Shown here one piece after another: positions 6,593-14,094 of a DNA stretch of 14,094 bases. Position 1 is the first letter of the stretch. Each line of letters begins with the position of its first letter. Below the pieces are notes generated by a model. That model worked only from the letters and a program-made list of their open reading frames with translations. It had not been told where the DNA came from and made no database searches. This DNA comes from CAZCFB01 sp964511535 (GTDB taxonomy: Bacteria > Myxococcota_A > Polyangia > GCA-2747355 > CAZCFB01): NCBI GenBank assembly GCA_964511535.1, contig CAZEFW010000194.1, positions 1 to 14,094 on the forward strand, read 5' to 3'. A program made the position numbers and the translations under genes.

Positions 6593-7216
6593 ATGATGAA
6601 CGGGAGCACCCACCGCACCACCCTGCTGGCATGGACCGCCGTTCTGGCGGGGCTGCTTATGCCTGCAGCGGCCAGCGCGCGCCCGCACGGGCGCGACGGC
6701 AAAGGTCGGTCCCGGGTGGAGTTGGGCCAGCCTCCGGCAGCCCGGCGCGCGGTGTCGCCGGGGATCGGCGGGAGACACTCCGTTGGCTGGGTGGCCAGGG
6801 CGTTCGCGCCGGTTCCCCGGCTGGGCAAGAAGGTCGATCTCCGCGGCGCGCGGCTTTCCTGGTCCCGGGCCAACATGGTCCTGGTGTCCCGGGACGTGGA
6901 GCGGCTGCAGGGCGCGCTCAAGCAGCGCCGGGGCGGCAAGCGGGACACCCTGGCGCTCATCGAGGGCAAGACGCCCTGGCACCTCGCTGCCATGCAAAAA
7001 CTGTTTGACAAAAAGTACGGCCCCACCTGGAAGGGGGCGTCGCTGCGCGGCGCGTTGAACAGGAAGCTCTCGGGCGACCCCCTGCGCGCGGCGCTCAAGC
7101 GGCTGGACGGGGCCCGGTCCGCGGCGCTGGCCACCTCCCCCGGCGGGGACGAGGGGCGGATCAAGGCCAACATCCTCAAGGTCTTCGAGCTGGCCCGGCA
7201 GCGTGGTGGTCGATGA
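6593..7216 (+). CDS. Secreted protein with one annexin-like repeat (207 aa)
   Basis: The start is ATG at 6593 (a second ATG follows at once). It opens a signal peptide (TTLLAWTAVLAGLLMPAAASA, cleavage near residue 29). A basic linker follows. Residues about 97-171 align by eye with the roughly 70-residue annexin repeat: DVERLQGALK at the first helix, DTLALIEGKTPWH at the second, LAAMQKLFDKKYG at the third, and SLRGALNRKLSGDPLRAALKRL for the last two helices including the typical LSG(D/N). The calcium loop GxGTD is not kept (RRGGKRD), so calcium-dependent lipid binding may be lost. Annexin-type proteins are known in some bacteria, usually with repeats in other contexts. The final residues RQRGGR and the stop come from sequence that belongs to the truncated glycoside hydrolase gene on the other strand. 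No Shine-Dalgarno site is seen; the predicted leader is 3 nt. Confidence 0.75.
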   Translation: MMNGSTHRTTLLAWTAVLAGLLMPAAASARPHGRDGKGRSRVELGQPPAARRAVSPGIGGRHSVGWVARAFAPVPRLGKKVDLRGARLSWSRANMVLVSRDVERLQGALKQRRGGKRDTLALIEGKTPWHLAAMQKLFDKKYGPTWKGASLRGALNRKLSGDPLRAALKRLDGARSAALATSPGGDEGRIKANILKVFELARQRGGR

Positions 7217-7940
7217 TGGTCTTGTACGCGGACACGATCTTGGCCCGTTCCTTGTCGCCCGCCGGCTTGTAGACCTCCACGATGCTGCCCCCGCCCTTGA
7301 GGCAGGCCGTGTTCCACTCCCCCCAGCAGCCGACGGTGCCGATGTCCACGTGGTCCAGGGCGGGGTGCGCGTCGTAACGCTTGCCCAGGGCGGACAAAAA
7401 CCGGGCGTGCTCGGCGAGGTAGGTCTTGTCGCGGTAGTCGGGCCAGTGGGTCGGGCCGGCCGATCCCGGCCGGTAGGTCCCCTTGGCGCTGTAGGGCGGC
7501 TTGAGCAGCCAGTCCGGGACGCCGGCCTTGCCGTCCTTGACGGTCATCACCCTGAAGCCGAGGGTCATGCCCGCGGCGTTGGCCGACTGCAGGGTCCGGT
7601 CGATCAGATCGAAGCGGATCTTGCCCCGGGCGGGCTCCAGGTCGCGCCAGTGCCAGCGGAAGTAGGCGGTGCCGGCCTGCGGGTAGTTTTCGGGCCAGTG
7701 CTTCTTGATCCGCTTGGCGCACTCGGCGGCGGTGAAGGTGATGGGCGGCAGGTTGCACCACCAGCCGAAGTGGAAGCTGGCGAAGCCGATCCCGGGGTTG
7801 ACCAGCACCCCGTCCAGGCGGGCGGGCCGGACGGTGACGTCGCCCTCGGGGAGGGCGGCGCCCGAGTCGGCGCCGGGGGAGACCTCCTCGCTGCAGGCGG
7901 CGAGGAGTACGAGCGGTATCAGGTTTCGCTTGAAGTACAT
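7176..7940 (-). CDS. Lipoprotein of DUF4832-like glycoside hydrolase type, truncated at its 3' end (254 aa)
   Basis: The protein starts at ATG 7940, directly behind an in-frame TTG, 21 bp after the stop of the activase gene, so it is probably last in that operon. It has a clear lipoprotein signal (LIPLVLLAAC, Cys16). The body has the look of a TIM-barrel glycosidase of the DUF4832/GH42-like kind: NPGIGFASFHF, YFRWHWRDLEPARGKIRFD, GMTLGFRVMT, VPDWL, then HVDIGTVGCWGEWN, whose Glu is a likely catalytic acid/base. Family members are normally much longer, with a second half of the barrel. Here recognisable sequence stops at AYKTIIDHH and only AAGPARRP follows before a stop, inside the end of the convergent annexin-like gene. 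The second catalytic residue is therefore missing and the product is probably inactive. The family name rests on motif memory; the truncation is the firmer point. Confidence 0.7.
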   Translation of the reverse strand: MYFKRNLIPLVLLAACSEEVSPGADSGAALPEGDVTVRPARLDGVLVNPGIGFASFHFGWWCNLPPITFTAAECAKRIKKHWPENYPQAGTAYFRWHWRDLEPARGKIRFDLIDRTLQSANAAGMTLGFRVMTVKDGKAGVPDWLLKPPYSAKGTYRPGSAGPTHWPDYRDKTYLAEHARFLSALGKRYDAHPALDHVDIGTVGCWGEWNTACLKGGGSIVEVYKPAGDKERAKIVSAYKTIIDHHAAGPARRP

Positions 7941-7961
7941 CAAGGGACACGTCTCATCTGG

Positions 7962-10900
7962 TTACCTGCCGGCGAACCCCTTCACCTGGTGGGCGAAGGC
8001 CTCCAGCCGGGCGTCGATCTCCGGGCTCGGCTTGCCGGTGTACATGATGGTGGTGATCGGGATCATCTGGTGGTCCGCGCGGATCTTTTCGGTGAGGGAG
8101 GCGGACACCGTGCCGAGCATACAGTTGAGGGAGATGGCGTTGATCACGCCGCTGGCGCCGTCTTGAGCGAAGTGCACCATCTTGGCCACGTTGAGCAGCA
8201 CGGTCTCGTTGGCGCTGGGGTCCACGTACGGGGCGGAGAGGAAGAGCACGTCCCTGTAGCCGGGCTCGTCGGCCCGGGCCACCTTGCCGCCCAGCAGGTA
8301 GCGCACCCGCATCTCCTCCCACTCCTTGCGCATGAACAGCAGCGCCGCGCCGGCGGCGTCCATCAGCCGGCCGTCGTCCAGGCCCACGGAGAGGTCCCGC
8401 CGCCAGCCGAACTCCACGTTGTCCACCAGAAACGGCGCGGGCCAGACCTCCAGGCCGAGCTCCTCCAGGCGGTCGAACATGCCGGTGTTGCCGAAGGGGT
8501 GCACCCGGGTGTAGGCGTCCCCGGCCACGCCCACCACCGGCCTGGGCCGGCTCCGGTCCTGCTCCAGCTGATCCAGCTGCTGCACCAGGGGCTTGAGCGC
8601 TTCGCCTAGGCGGTCCTCGGCCAGCTTCCGGGCCATCACCGGGTAGAGCTCGTCGAACAGCCTGTCCACCTGACCCGGATCCGCGGCGTAGGGCCGCACC
8701 TGCCGCTTGAGCTTGGACAGCAGGTCACAGGCCAGCAGCCCGCGGCCCAGCATCGTCATGGCGCGCAGCCCGAGCAGCGCGAGCTGCCCCTCTCCGCCGG
8801 CGCTGAGCACCTCCACGCCGGTGATCCCCTTGCGCTGGAGGACCAGCTGCATGGCGCTGCCGTACTGGTGCAGCAGGCAGGCGCAGTCGGTCCCCGGGAA
8901 GAAGAACACGTCGCCGGCGCGGATGGTGCCGCGGTCCAGGTGCTTCATCAGATCGCCGGCGATGATCACGTAGGGGTGACACTCCTTGCCCGAGCTGATC
9001 TCCTCGCCGTAGGCCAGGGTCTCCTCGTCGGGGGGCGGCAGCAGCACCGCGTCGGCGCCGGTGGACTGCAGGGCGCCGAGATAGGCCCAGGCGTGGTTGG
9101 CGAAGTGGGGCATCACCACCCGGCGCCCCTGGTACCCCTCGATGCTGCCCGCCGGCCGCGCCGGCCGCTGTACCACCGGCGTGCGCTCCCGGTCCGTGGC
9201 GTGGCTCACCTCGTCGATGAACGCCTCCAGCCGCGTGACCAGCCCCGCCTCGCCCCGGTGCTCGTCGAACTCCAGCAGCAGGTAGGGCAGGTCCCCGGCC
9301 GAGCGCTCCAAAAACTGGTTGGCGAAGGCGTCCGGGCCGCAGCCGAAGTTGGAGACCACCACCGGGAACAGGCGTCGATCCCGGGCCACGGCCTGCATGG
9401 CCTGCACCATGTCGCGGTTGTACTTCCAGGGGATGGTCAGCCCCAGGGCCGACAGGTCCACCGGCTCCCCGGGCAGCATCTGCATCGGCACCGACAGCAC
9501 GCCCAGCTTGCGCAGGTGGCGGGCCAGGTTCAGGTTCTCGAAGGCGTCCACGATGTTGTAGGGCTTGCCCAGGATACCGAAGGCCATGCCCTGGTGCTGC
9601 TCCAGCACCTCCTCGCCCCTGGCCCGCAGGGTGGCCAGGTACTGCTCCTGGGCCGCCTGGGCCTCGTCCAGGGCCGCGGAGATCTCGTCGGCCGACAGGT
9701 CGTACTCCGACAGCTTGCCGTTGAGCTCCTTGACCAGCCGCTTGCGCGACGAGGTGAGCGAGACCGTGGGCACCACCAGGCGCCCGGCGGCGAAGGTGCC
9801 CACCATGAAGCCCACCGACTCCTCGAAGGGGCAGAGGTGGCTCTTGCTCCGGGTGCTGTCGGGGATGTCGATCACCGCGGGCAGGAAGACGAAGTCGGCC
9901 TCCTCCTGCTCCAGCAGGGCGGCCACGTGTCCGTAGACCAGCTTGATCGGCAGGCAGGTCTCGGCGGTCAGCCGCCGGTTGCCCTGCTCCAGCACCCGCA
10001 TGGTGCTCCGGCCGGGGAGCACCACCGAGAAGCCGAGGCTGCGCAGGAAGGTGGCCCAGAAGGGGAAGAGGTCGTACATCATGGAGGCCCGGGGGACCCC
10101 GGCGACGCCCCTCCGCGGCTCTCCGCCGGCGTAGGACTCCAGCAGCTCCTCCACCTCACCGGCCAGGTCCGGCAGGGCGGAGCCCGCGCCGCCCTCCTGC
10201 AGCACCCTGGAGGTGAACTTTTCGCAGACGTCGCCGAAGTAGGCCACGCCGCCGCCGGTGTCGATGCGCGCCACCTGGCACATGTTGGAGCAGGAGCGGC
10301 ACTCGAAGGTGCGCACCCGCACCTGCTCTGCCGCGTCCAGGCCGCGAAAGGCGCTGGGCCCGTCCTGCGTCCGCGCCTTCATCTTCTCCATGGCGGCGGT
10401 CGCGGCGCCGATGGCCCCGGAGATGCGGTTGTGGGGATGGACCGCCACCGGCTGGCCGAGGAGCTGCTCGAAGGCCGCCACCACCGCCCGGTTGGAGGCC
10501 ACCCCGCCCTGGAAGACCACCTGCTGGCCGATGCGGCGCCCCGCCACCACGCGCTCGAGGTAGTTCTTCGCCACGCTGTAGGCCAGCCCGGCCAGGATGT
10601 CGGCCAGGGGGATGCCCCGCTGCCGCGCGCCCACCGCCTCGGCGTCCATGAACACCGTGCACTGGCTGCCCAGGTCCGCCGGGCGGGTGGAGGCCAGGGC
10701 CTGCTCGGCGAACTGGCCCTCGATGGACACCCCCAGGGCCTGGCCCTGCTCCTCCAGGAAGGAGCCGGTGCCGGCGGCGCAGATCTTGTTCATCACGAAG
10801 TCGACGATGCGCCCGTCCTTGACCGAGACGTACTTGGAGTCCTGGCCGCCGATCTCCAGGATGGTGTCCACGTTGGGGAGCAGGTGCCTGGCCCCCAGCA

Positions 10901-12119
10901 GCTGACAGGTGATCTCGTTCTTGACCACGTCGGCCCCCAGCAACCGGCCGGCCAGGTGCCGGCCGCTGCCCGTGGTGCCCACGCCGAGGACCTCCAGCCG
11001 CTCCCCCAGGCGCCGGCGCAAGATCCCCAGCGCTTCGCGCAGCACGCCGATGGGATCGCCCCGGGTGCGCAGGTAGATGCCGTCGAGCACCTCTCCGTCG
11101 GGAGACAGCAGGCACAGGTCGGTGGACACCGAGCCCACGTCCACGCCGAGGTAGGCCCGCACGGGATCCGCGCCGCCGCAGATGCGCGGCTCGGCCGCCA
11201 CGGCCACGTCCGGGGAGTGCAGGGGAGGGAGCTCCTTGCGGCGCTCGCCCGCGGCGTTGGCCCGGGCCTTACCGCTCGAACCCTGGCGCTTGAGGTGGTC
11301 CAGCACCACGGACGGCGCCAGGGGCTCGGCCGCGTGGGCCGCGGTCGAGGCCACGCCGGCGGCCTCATACAACTGTGGCTCGGGGTCCATGAGCAGCTGC
11401 CGGGGGGGGATGCCGAAGATCTCGATGAACGCCTGGCACAGCCCGCGGTTGAGGGCGCCCCCGCCGAGGAGGAGGGTGGGCAGCGCCAGGTCTCCGCCCC
11501 GCAGCAGCGTGGCGCGGAAGTTGCGCGCCAGGGCCAGGCAGAGGCCGTAGGCGATCTCGGCCGGCGGCGTGCCTTTCTGCTGCAGGTGGATCATGTCCGA
11601 CTTGGCGAACACCGCGCACCGGCCGGCCACGGTGGCGCCCCGGGCGGCCATGGCGGCCATGTCCGACAGCTGGTTGATGGTCATCCCCAGGCGGCCCGCC
11701 TGCTGCTCGAGGAAGGCGCCCGAGCCTGCGGCGCACTGGTCGTTGAGCGAAAAGGACTCCAGCTCCCCGGCGGAGCCGAGCTTGATCCACTTGGACTGGT
11801 GGCCGCCCACCACGATGATCCCCCTGGCCTCCGGGTGGACGCGCGTGGCGGCCGCCACCACGGCCACCAGGTCGTTCTCGGCGTGCACCCCGGCCAGCTC
11901 CGCCAGCAGCCCCTTGCCTCCGCCGGTCACGCCCAGCCGCACCGGCCGGTCGCCCTGGCCGCACAGCTGGGCAAAGAGCTCGCCGGCCTGGCGGGCGGGG
12001 CTCCCGGCGGCCAGCAGCTTGCGGCCCTGGATGAACTTGCCGTCTTCGTCCAGGGCCAAGCCCTTGATCGTCACCGAGCCGATGTCCAGGCCGATGACGG
12101 CCGCTTGGTTTTGGGGCAT
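7962..12119 (-). CDS. Acyl-CoA dehydratase activase/dehydratase fusion protein, paralog B (1385 aa, complete)
   Basis: ATG at 12119 with GGGAGAAG about 8 nt upstream. The order of parts is as follows. Activase domain 1 has GLDIGSVTIK (10-19), NDQCAAGSG (Cys129) and GRCAVFAKSDM (Cys168). Activase domain 2 has GVDVGSVSTD (325-334), EIGGQDSKYVS, NKICAAGTGSFLEEQ (Cys447) and QCTVFMDAE (Cys487). Next is a Cys cluster CRSCSNMC (607-614) and GDVCEKF (Cys632). A DUF2229/HgdB-like part carries ETCLPIKLVYGH (Cys722), HLCPFEES (Cys763), SNFGCGPD (Cys927), GKECHPY (Cys1047) and GTDCACLL (1079, 1081). By family, the activase hydrolyses ATP and lifts an electron through a [4Fe-4S] cluster to a dehydratase or reductase centre. 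Here donor and acceptor appear fused in one cytoplasmic chain. Separate alpha/beta dehydratase subunits are not in the window, and the substrate is unknown. It lies 33 bp after the 177-aa gene. Confidence 0.96.
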   Translation of the reverse strand: MPQNQAAVIGLDIGSVTIKGLALDEDGKFIQGRKLLAAGSPARQAGELFAQLCGQGDRPVRLGVTGGGKGLLAELAGVHAENDLVAVVAAATRVHPEARGIIVVGGHQSKWIKLGSAGELESFSLNDQCAAGSGAFLEQQAGRLGMTINQLSDMAAMAARGATVAGRCAVFAKSDMIHLQQKGTPPAEIAYGLCLALARNFRATLLRGGDLALPTLLLGGGALNRGLCQAFIEIFGIPPRQLLMDPEPQLYEAAGVASTAAHAAEPLAPSVVLDHLKRQGSSGKARANAAGERRKELPPLHSPDVAVAAEPRICGGADPVRAYLGVDVGSVSTDLCLLSPDGEVLDGIYLRTRGDPIGVLREALGILRRRLGERLEVLGVGTTGSGRHLAGRLLGADVVKNEITCQLLGARHLLPNVDTILEIGGQDSKYVSVKDGRIVDFVMNKICAAGTGSFLEEQGQALGVSIEGQFAEQALASTRPADLGSQCTVFMDAEAVGARQRGIPLADILAGLAYSVAKNYLERVVAGRRIGQQVVFQGGVASNRAVVAAFEQLLGQPVAVHPHNRISGAIGAATAAMEKMKARTQDGPSAFRGLDAAEQVRVRTFECRSCSNMCQVARIDTGGGVAYFGDVCEKFTSRVLQEGGAGSALPDLAGEVEELLESYAGGEPRRGVAGVPRASMMYDLFPFWATFLRSLGFSVVLPGRSTMRVLEQGNRRLTAETCLPIKLVYGHVAALLEQEEADFVFLPAVIDIPDSTRSKSHLCPFEESVGFMVGTFAAGRLVVPTVSLTSSRKRLVKELNGKLSEYDLSADEISAALDEAQAAQEQYLATLRARGEEVLEQHQGMAFGILGKPYNIVDAFENLNLARHLRKLGVLSVPMQMLPGEPVDLSALGLTIPWKYNRDMVQAMQAVARDRRLFPVVVSNFGCGPDAFANQFLERSAGDLPYLLLEFDEHRGEAGLVTRLEAFIDEVSHATDRERTPVVQRPARPAGSIEGYQGRRVVMPHFANHAWAYLGALQSTGADAVLLPPPDEETLAYGEEISSGKECHPYVIIAGDLMKHLDRGTIRAGDVFFFPGTDCACLLHQYGSAMQLVLQRKGITGVEVLSAGGEGQLALLGLRAMTMLGRGLLACDLLSKLKRQVRPYAADPGQVDRLFDELYPVMARKLAEDRLGEALKPLVQQLDQLEQDRSRPRPVVGVAGDAYTRVHPFGNTGMFDRLEELGLEVWPAPFLVDNVEFGWRRDLSVGLDDGRLMDAAGAALLFMRKEWEEMRVRYLLGGKVARADEPGYRDVLFLSAPYVDPSANETVLLNVAKMVHFAQDGASGVINAISLNCMLGTVSASLTEKIRADHQMIPITTIMYTGKPSPEIDARLEAFAHQVKGFAGR

Positions 12120-12152
12120 CTCTTCACTTCTCCCGAAAATGGGTCAGGATAT

Positions 12153-12686
12153 CTAGCGGCCCGCCCAGGCCTCCATCATCCGGCTGACGTAGGGCGGCCG
12201 CCGCTCGTCGCGCCAGCGGGGGTAGCCTCCGCGATCCACGTAGTCCACCAGGTCCGAGAAGCCGGGGGTGTCGAAGCGGTAGGGGCCCAGGTTGTAGCGC
12301 CCGTCCTCGCAGGTCACGCTCACCGGGTGGGCCTCGCCGAAGGGAGCGATCATCTCCTCCACCGCCTCCCGTGACAGCTGGCCGTCGGGGTTCTGCTTGA
12401 ACCCCTCGAGCTCCGCGGGGAAGGGGCAGGCGCGGTAGGTGGCGCCGATGAACCCGGACAGGTCCTGGCCGGCGATGGCCCCGTGCAGATCTCCCCGGGC
12501 CACGGGATCCGGGATGCGCCAGCCGGGCAGGGGGGCCTCGGCGGCGCCCCCGGACAGCTGCACCACGGCCGCGCAGAGGTCGTCGGCGAAGAAGAACAGC
12601 TCCTGCAGCAGCAGCATGTGGGTCTCGATGTTGAAGAAGCCGAAGGCCACGATGCCGTGGCTGGTGGAGTCGAAGGCGAGGGGCAT
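12153..12686 (-). CDS. Unknown 177-aa cytoplasmic protein upstream of the activase fusion
   Basis: The start at 12686 (MPLAFDSTSHG) is preferred over an in-frame codon 13 residues earlier because conserved-looking sequence begins here. There is no clear Shine-Dalgarno site. No signal peptide is seen. The N-terminal 45 residues are hydrophobic and Phe-rich (GIVAFGFFNIETHMLLLQEL, then FFFADDLC). The C-terminal half has CPFP, DGRYNLGPYRFDTPGFSDL, and an aromatic and charged end (GGYPRWRDERRPPY). I do not recognise a named family. It ends 33 bp before the fusion's ATG on the same strand, so the two are probably co-transcribed. A partner, assembly or regulatory role for the redox enzyme is a reasonable guess from position alone. 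Confidence 0.8.
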   Translation of the reverse strand: MPLAFDSTSHGIVAFGFFNIETHMLLLQELFFFADDLCAAVVQLSGGAAEAPLPGWRIPDPVARGDLHGAIAGQDLSGFIGATYRACPFPAELEGFKQNPDGQLSREAVEEMIAPFGEAHPVSVTCEDGRYNLGPYRFDTPGFSDLVDYVDRGGYPRWRDERRPPYVSRMMEAWAGR

Positions 12687-12720
12687 GGCCCGAGGATAGC
12701 AGAGAACCAGTCCCCTTCGC

Positions 12721-12731
12721 GTCAAATTGAC
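12721..12731. promoter_or_regulatory. Palindrome GTCAAATTGAC shared by two divergent -35 sequences
   Basis: This perfect 5-1-5 palindrome supplies TTGACC for the plus-strand promoter and TTGACG for a possible minus-strand one (TTGACG, 18 nt, TGCTAT) driving the operon at 12686. The minus-strand -10 is weak, so only the plus-strand promoter is supported. Confidence 0.35.
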
Positions 12732-12755
12732 CCGGACCCGTCAGGTTCGTAAACT
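12727..12755 (+). promoter_or_regulatory. Housekeeping (sigma-70 type) promoter for the Gly-rich lipoprotein
   Basis: TTGACC (12727-12732), a 17-nt spacer and TAAACT (12750-12755) form a good -35/-10 pair. The predicted transcript start is near 12762, about 13 nt before the ATG at 12775. This contrasts with the sigma-54 promoters of the exported proteins in the middle of the window. Confidence 0.6.
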
Positions 12756-12774
12756 ACCAGCAGGCAATACCCCC

Positions 12775-14094
<1,320 letters not shown>

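Noticed and set aside
8868..12374. 1168-codon open frame on the plus strand
   Set aside because: It is antisense to the well-supported activase fusion, has low-complexity His/Gly/Ala/Arg-rich composition and no domain; it is a by-product of high GC.
12693..12698. TATCCT as an extended -10 for a leaderless transcript of the 177-aa gene
   Set aside because: No -35 lies at an acceptable distance, so there is too little support to list it as a promoter.

Overview
The window is GC-rich and gene-dense. The organism is most likely a member of the Myxococcota or a related former deltaproteobacterial lineage. The support is a MYXO-CTERM sorting tail, lipoproteins with DUF1565-like and glycine-rich repeat regions, and good sigma-54 promoters. 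This is inferred from protein style; there is no rRNA or other phylogenetic marker here.

Layout. (1) 1-2741, minus: an incomplete giant acyl-CoA dehydratase activase fusion (paralog A) that runs off the left edge. (2) 2822-7216: an island of lineage-specific exported proteins. It holds a 142-aa basic secreted protein (minus), a 252-aa Arg-rich exported protein (minus), a divergent 355-aa secreted protein with a possible PD-(D/E)XK nuclease-like core (plus), a Cys-rich MYXO-CTERM surface protein behind it (plus), and a 207-aa secreted protein with one annexin-like repeat (plus). (3) 7176-12686, minus: an apparent operon of a 177-aa unknown cytoplasmic protein, a complete 1385-aa activase/dehydratase fusion (paralog B), and a lipoprotein of the DUF4832-like glycoside hydrolase type that is cut off at its 3' end. 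(4) 12775 to the right edge, plus: a lipoprotein with a DUF1565-like start and a long Gly-rich region, incomplete.

The most notable signal is regulatory. Four genes of the island (starts at 3250, 4312, 4543 and 6593) each have a sigma-54 (-24/-12) promoter with exact GG-N10-GC spacing. In three of them the distance from the -12 C to the A of the ATG is identical (15 nt), which predicts a 3-nt leader. The fourth predicts a leader of about 19 nt and is the only one with a good Shine-Dalgarno site. All four products have signal peptides and look strongly basic. A bipartite element, GGTGGC-N6-AGTAGCCG, occurs in the upstream regions (one copy degenerate) and may be an activator site. Together these suggest a sigma-54-controlled set of exported basic proteins set between two paralogous low-potential redox enzymes. 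Nothing in the sequence proves that the island and the flanking enzymes work together.

The activase fusions are built to use ATP to drive low-potential electrons through [4Fe-4S] clusters into a 2-hydroxyacyl-CoA dehydratase or benzoyl-CoA reductase-like partner domain. This points to an anaerobic side to the organism's metabolism. Near 7200 a junction truncates the glycoside hydrolase gene and supplies the stop codon of the annexin-like gene, a sign of past rearrangement. No RNA genes, CRISPR arrays, insertion sequences or att sites were seen.
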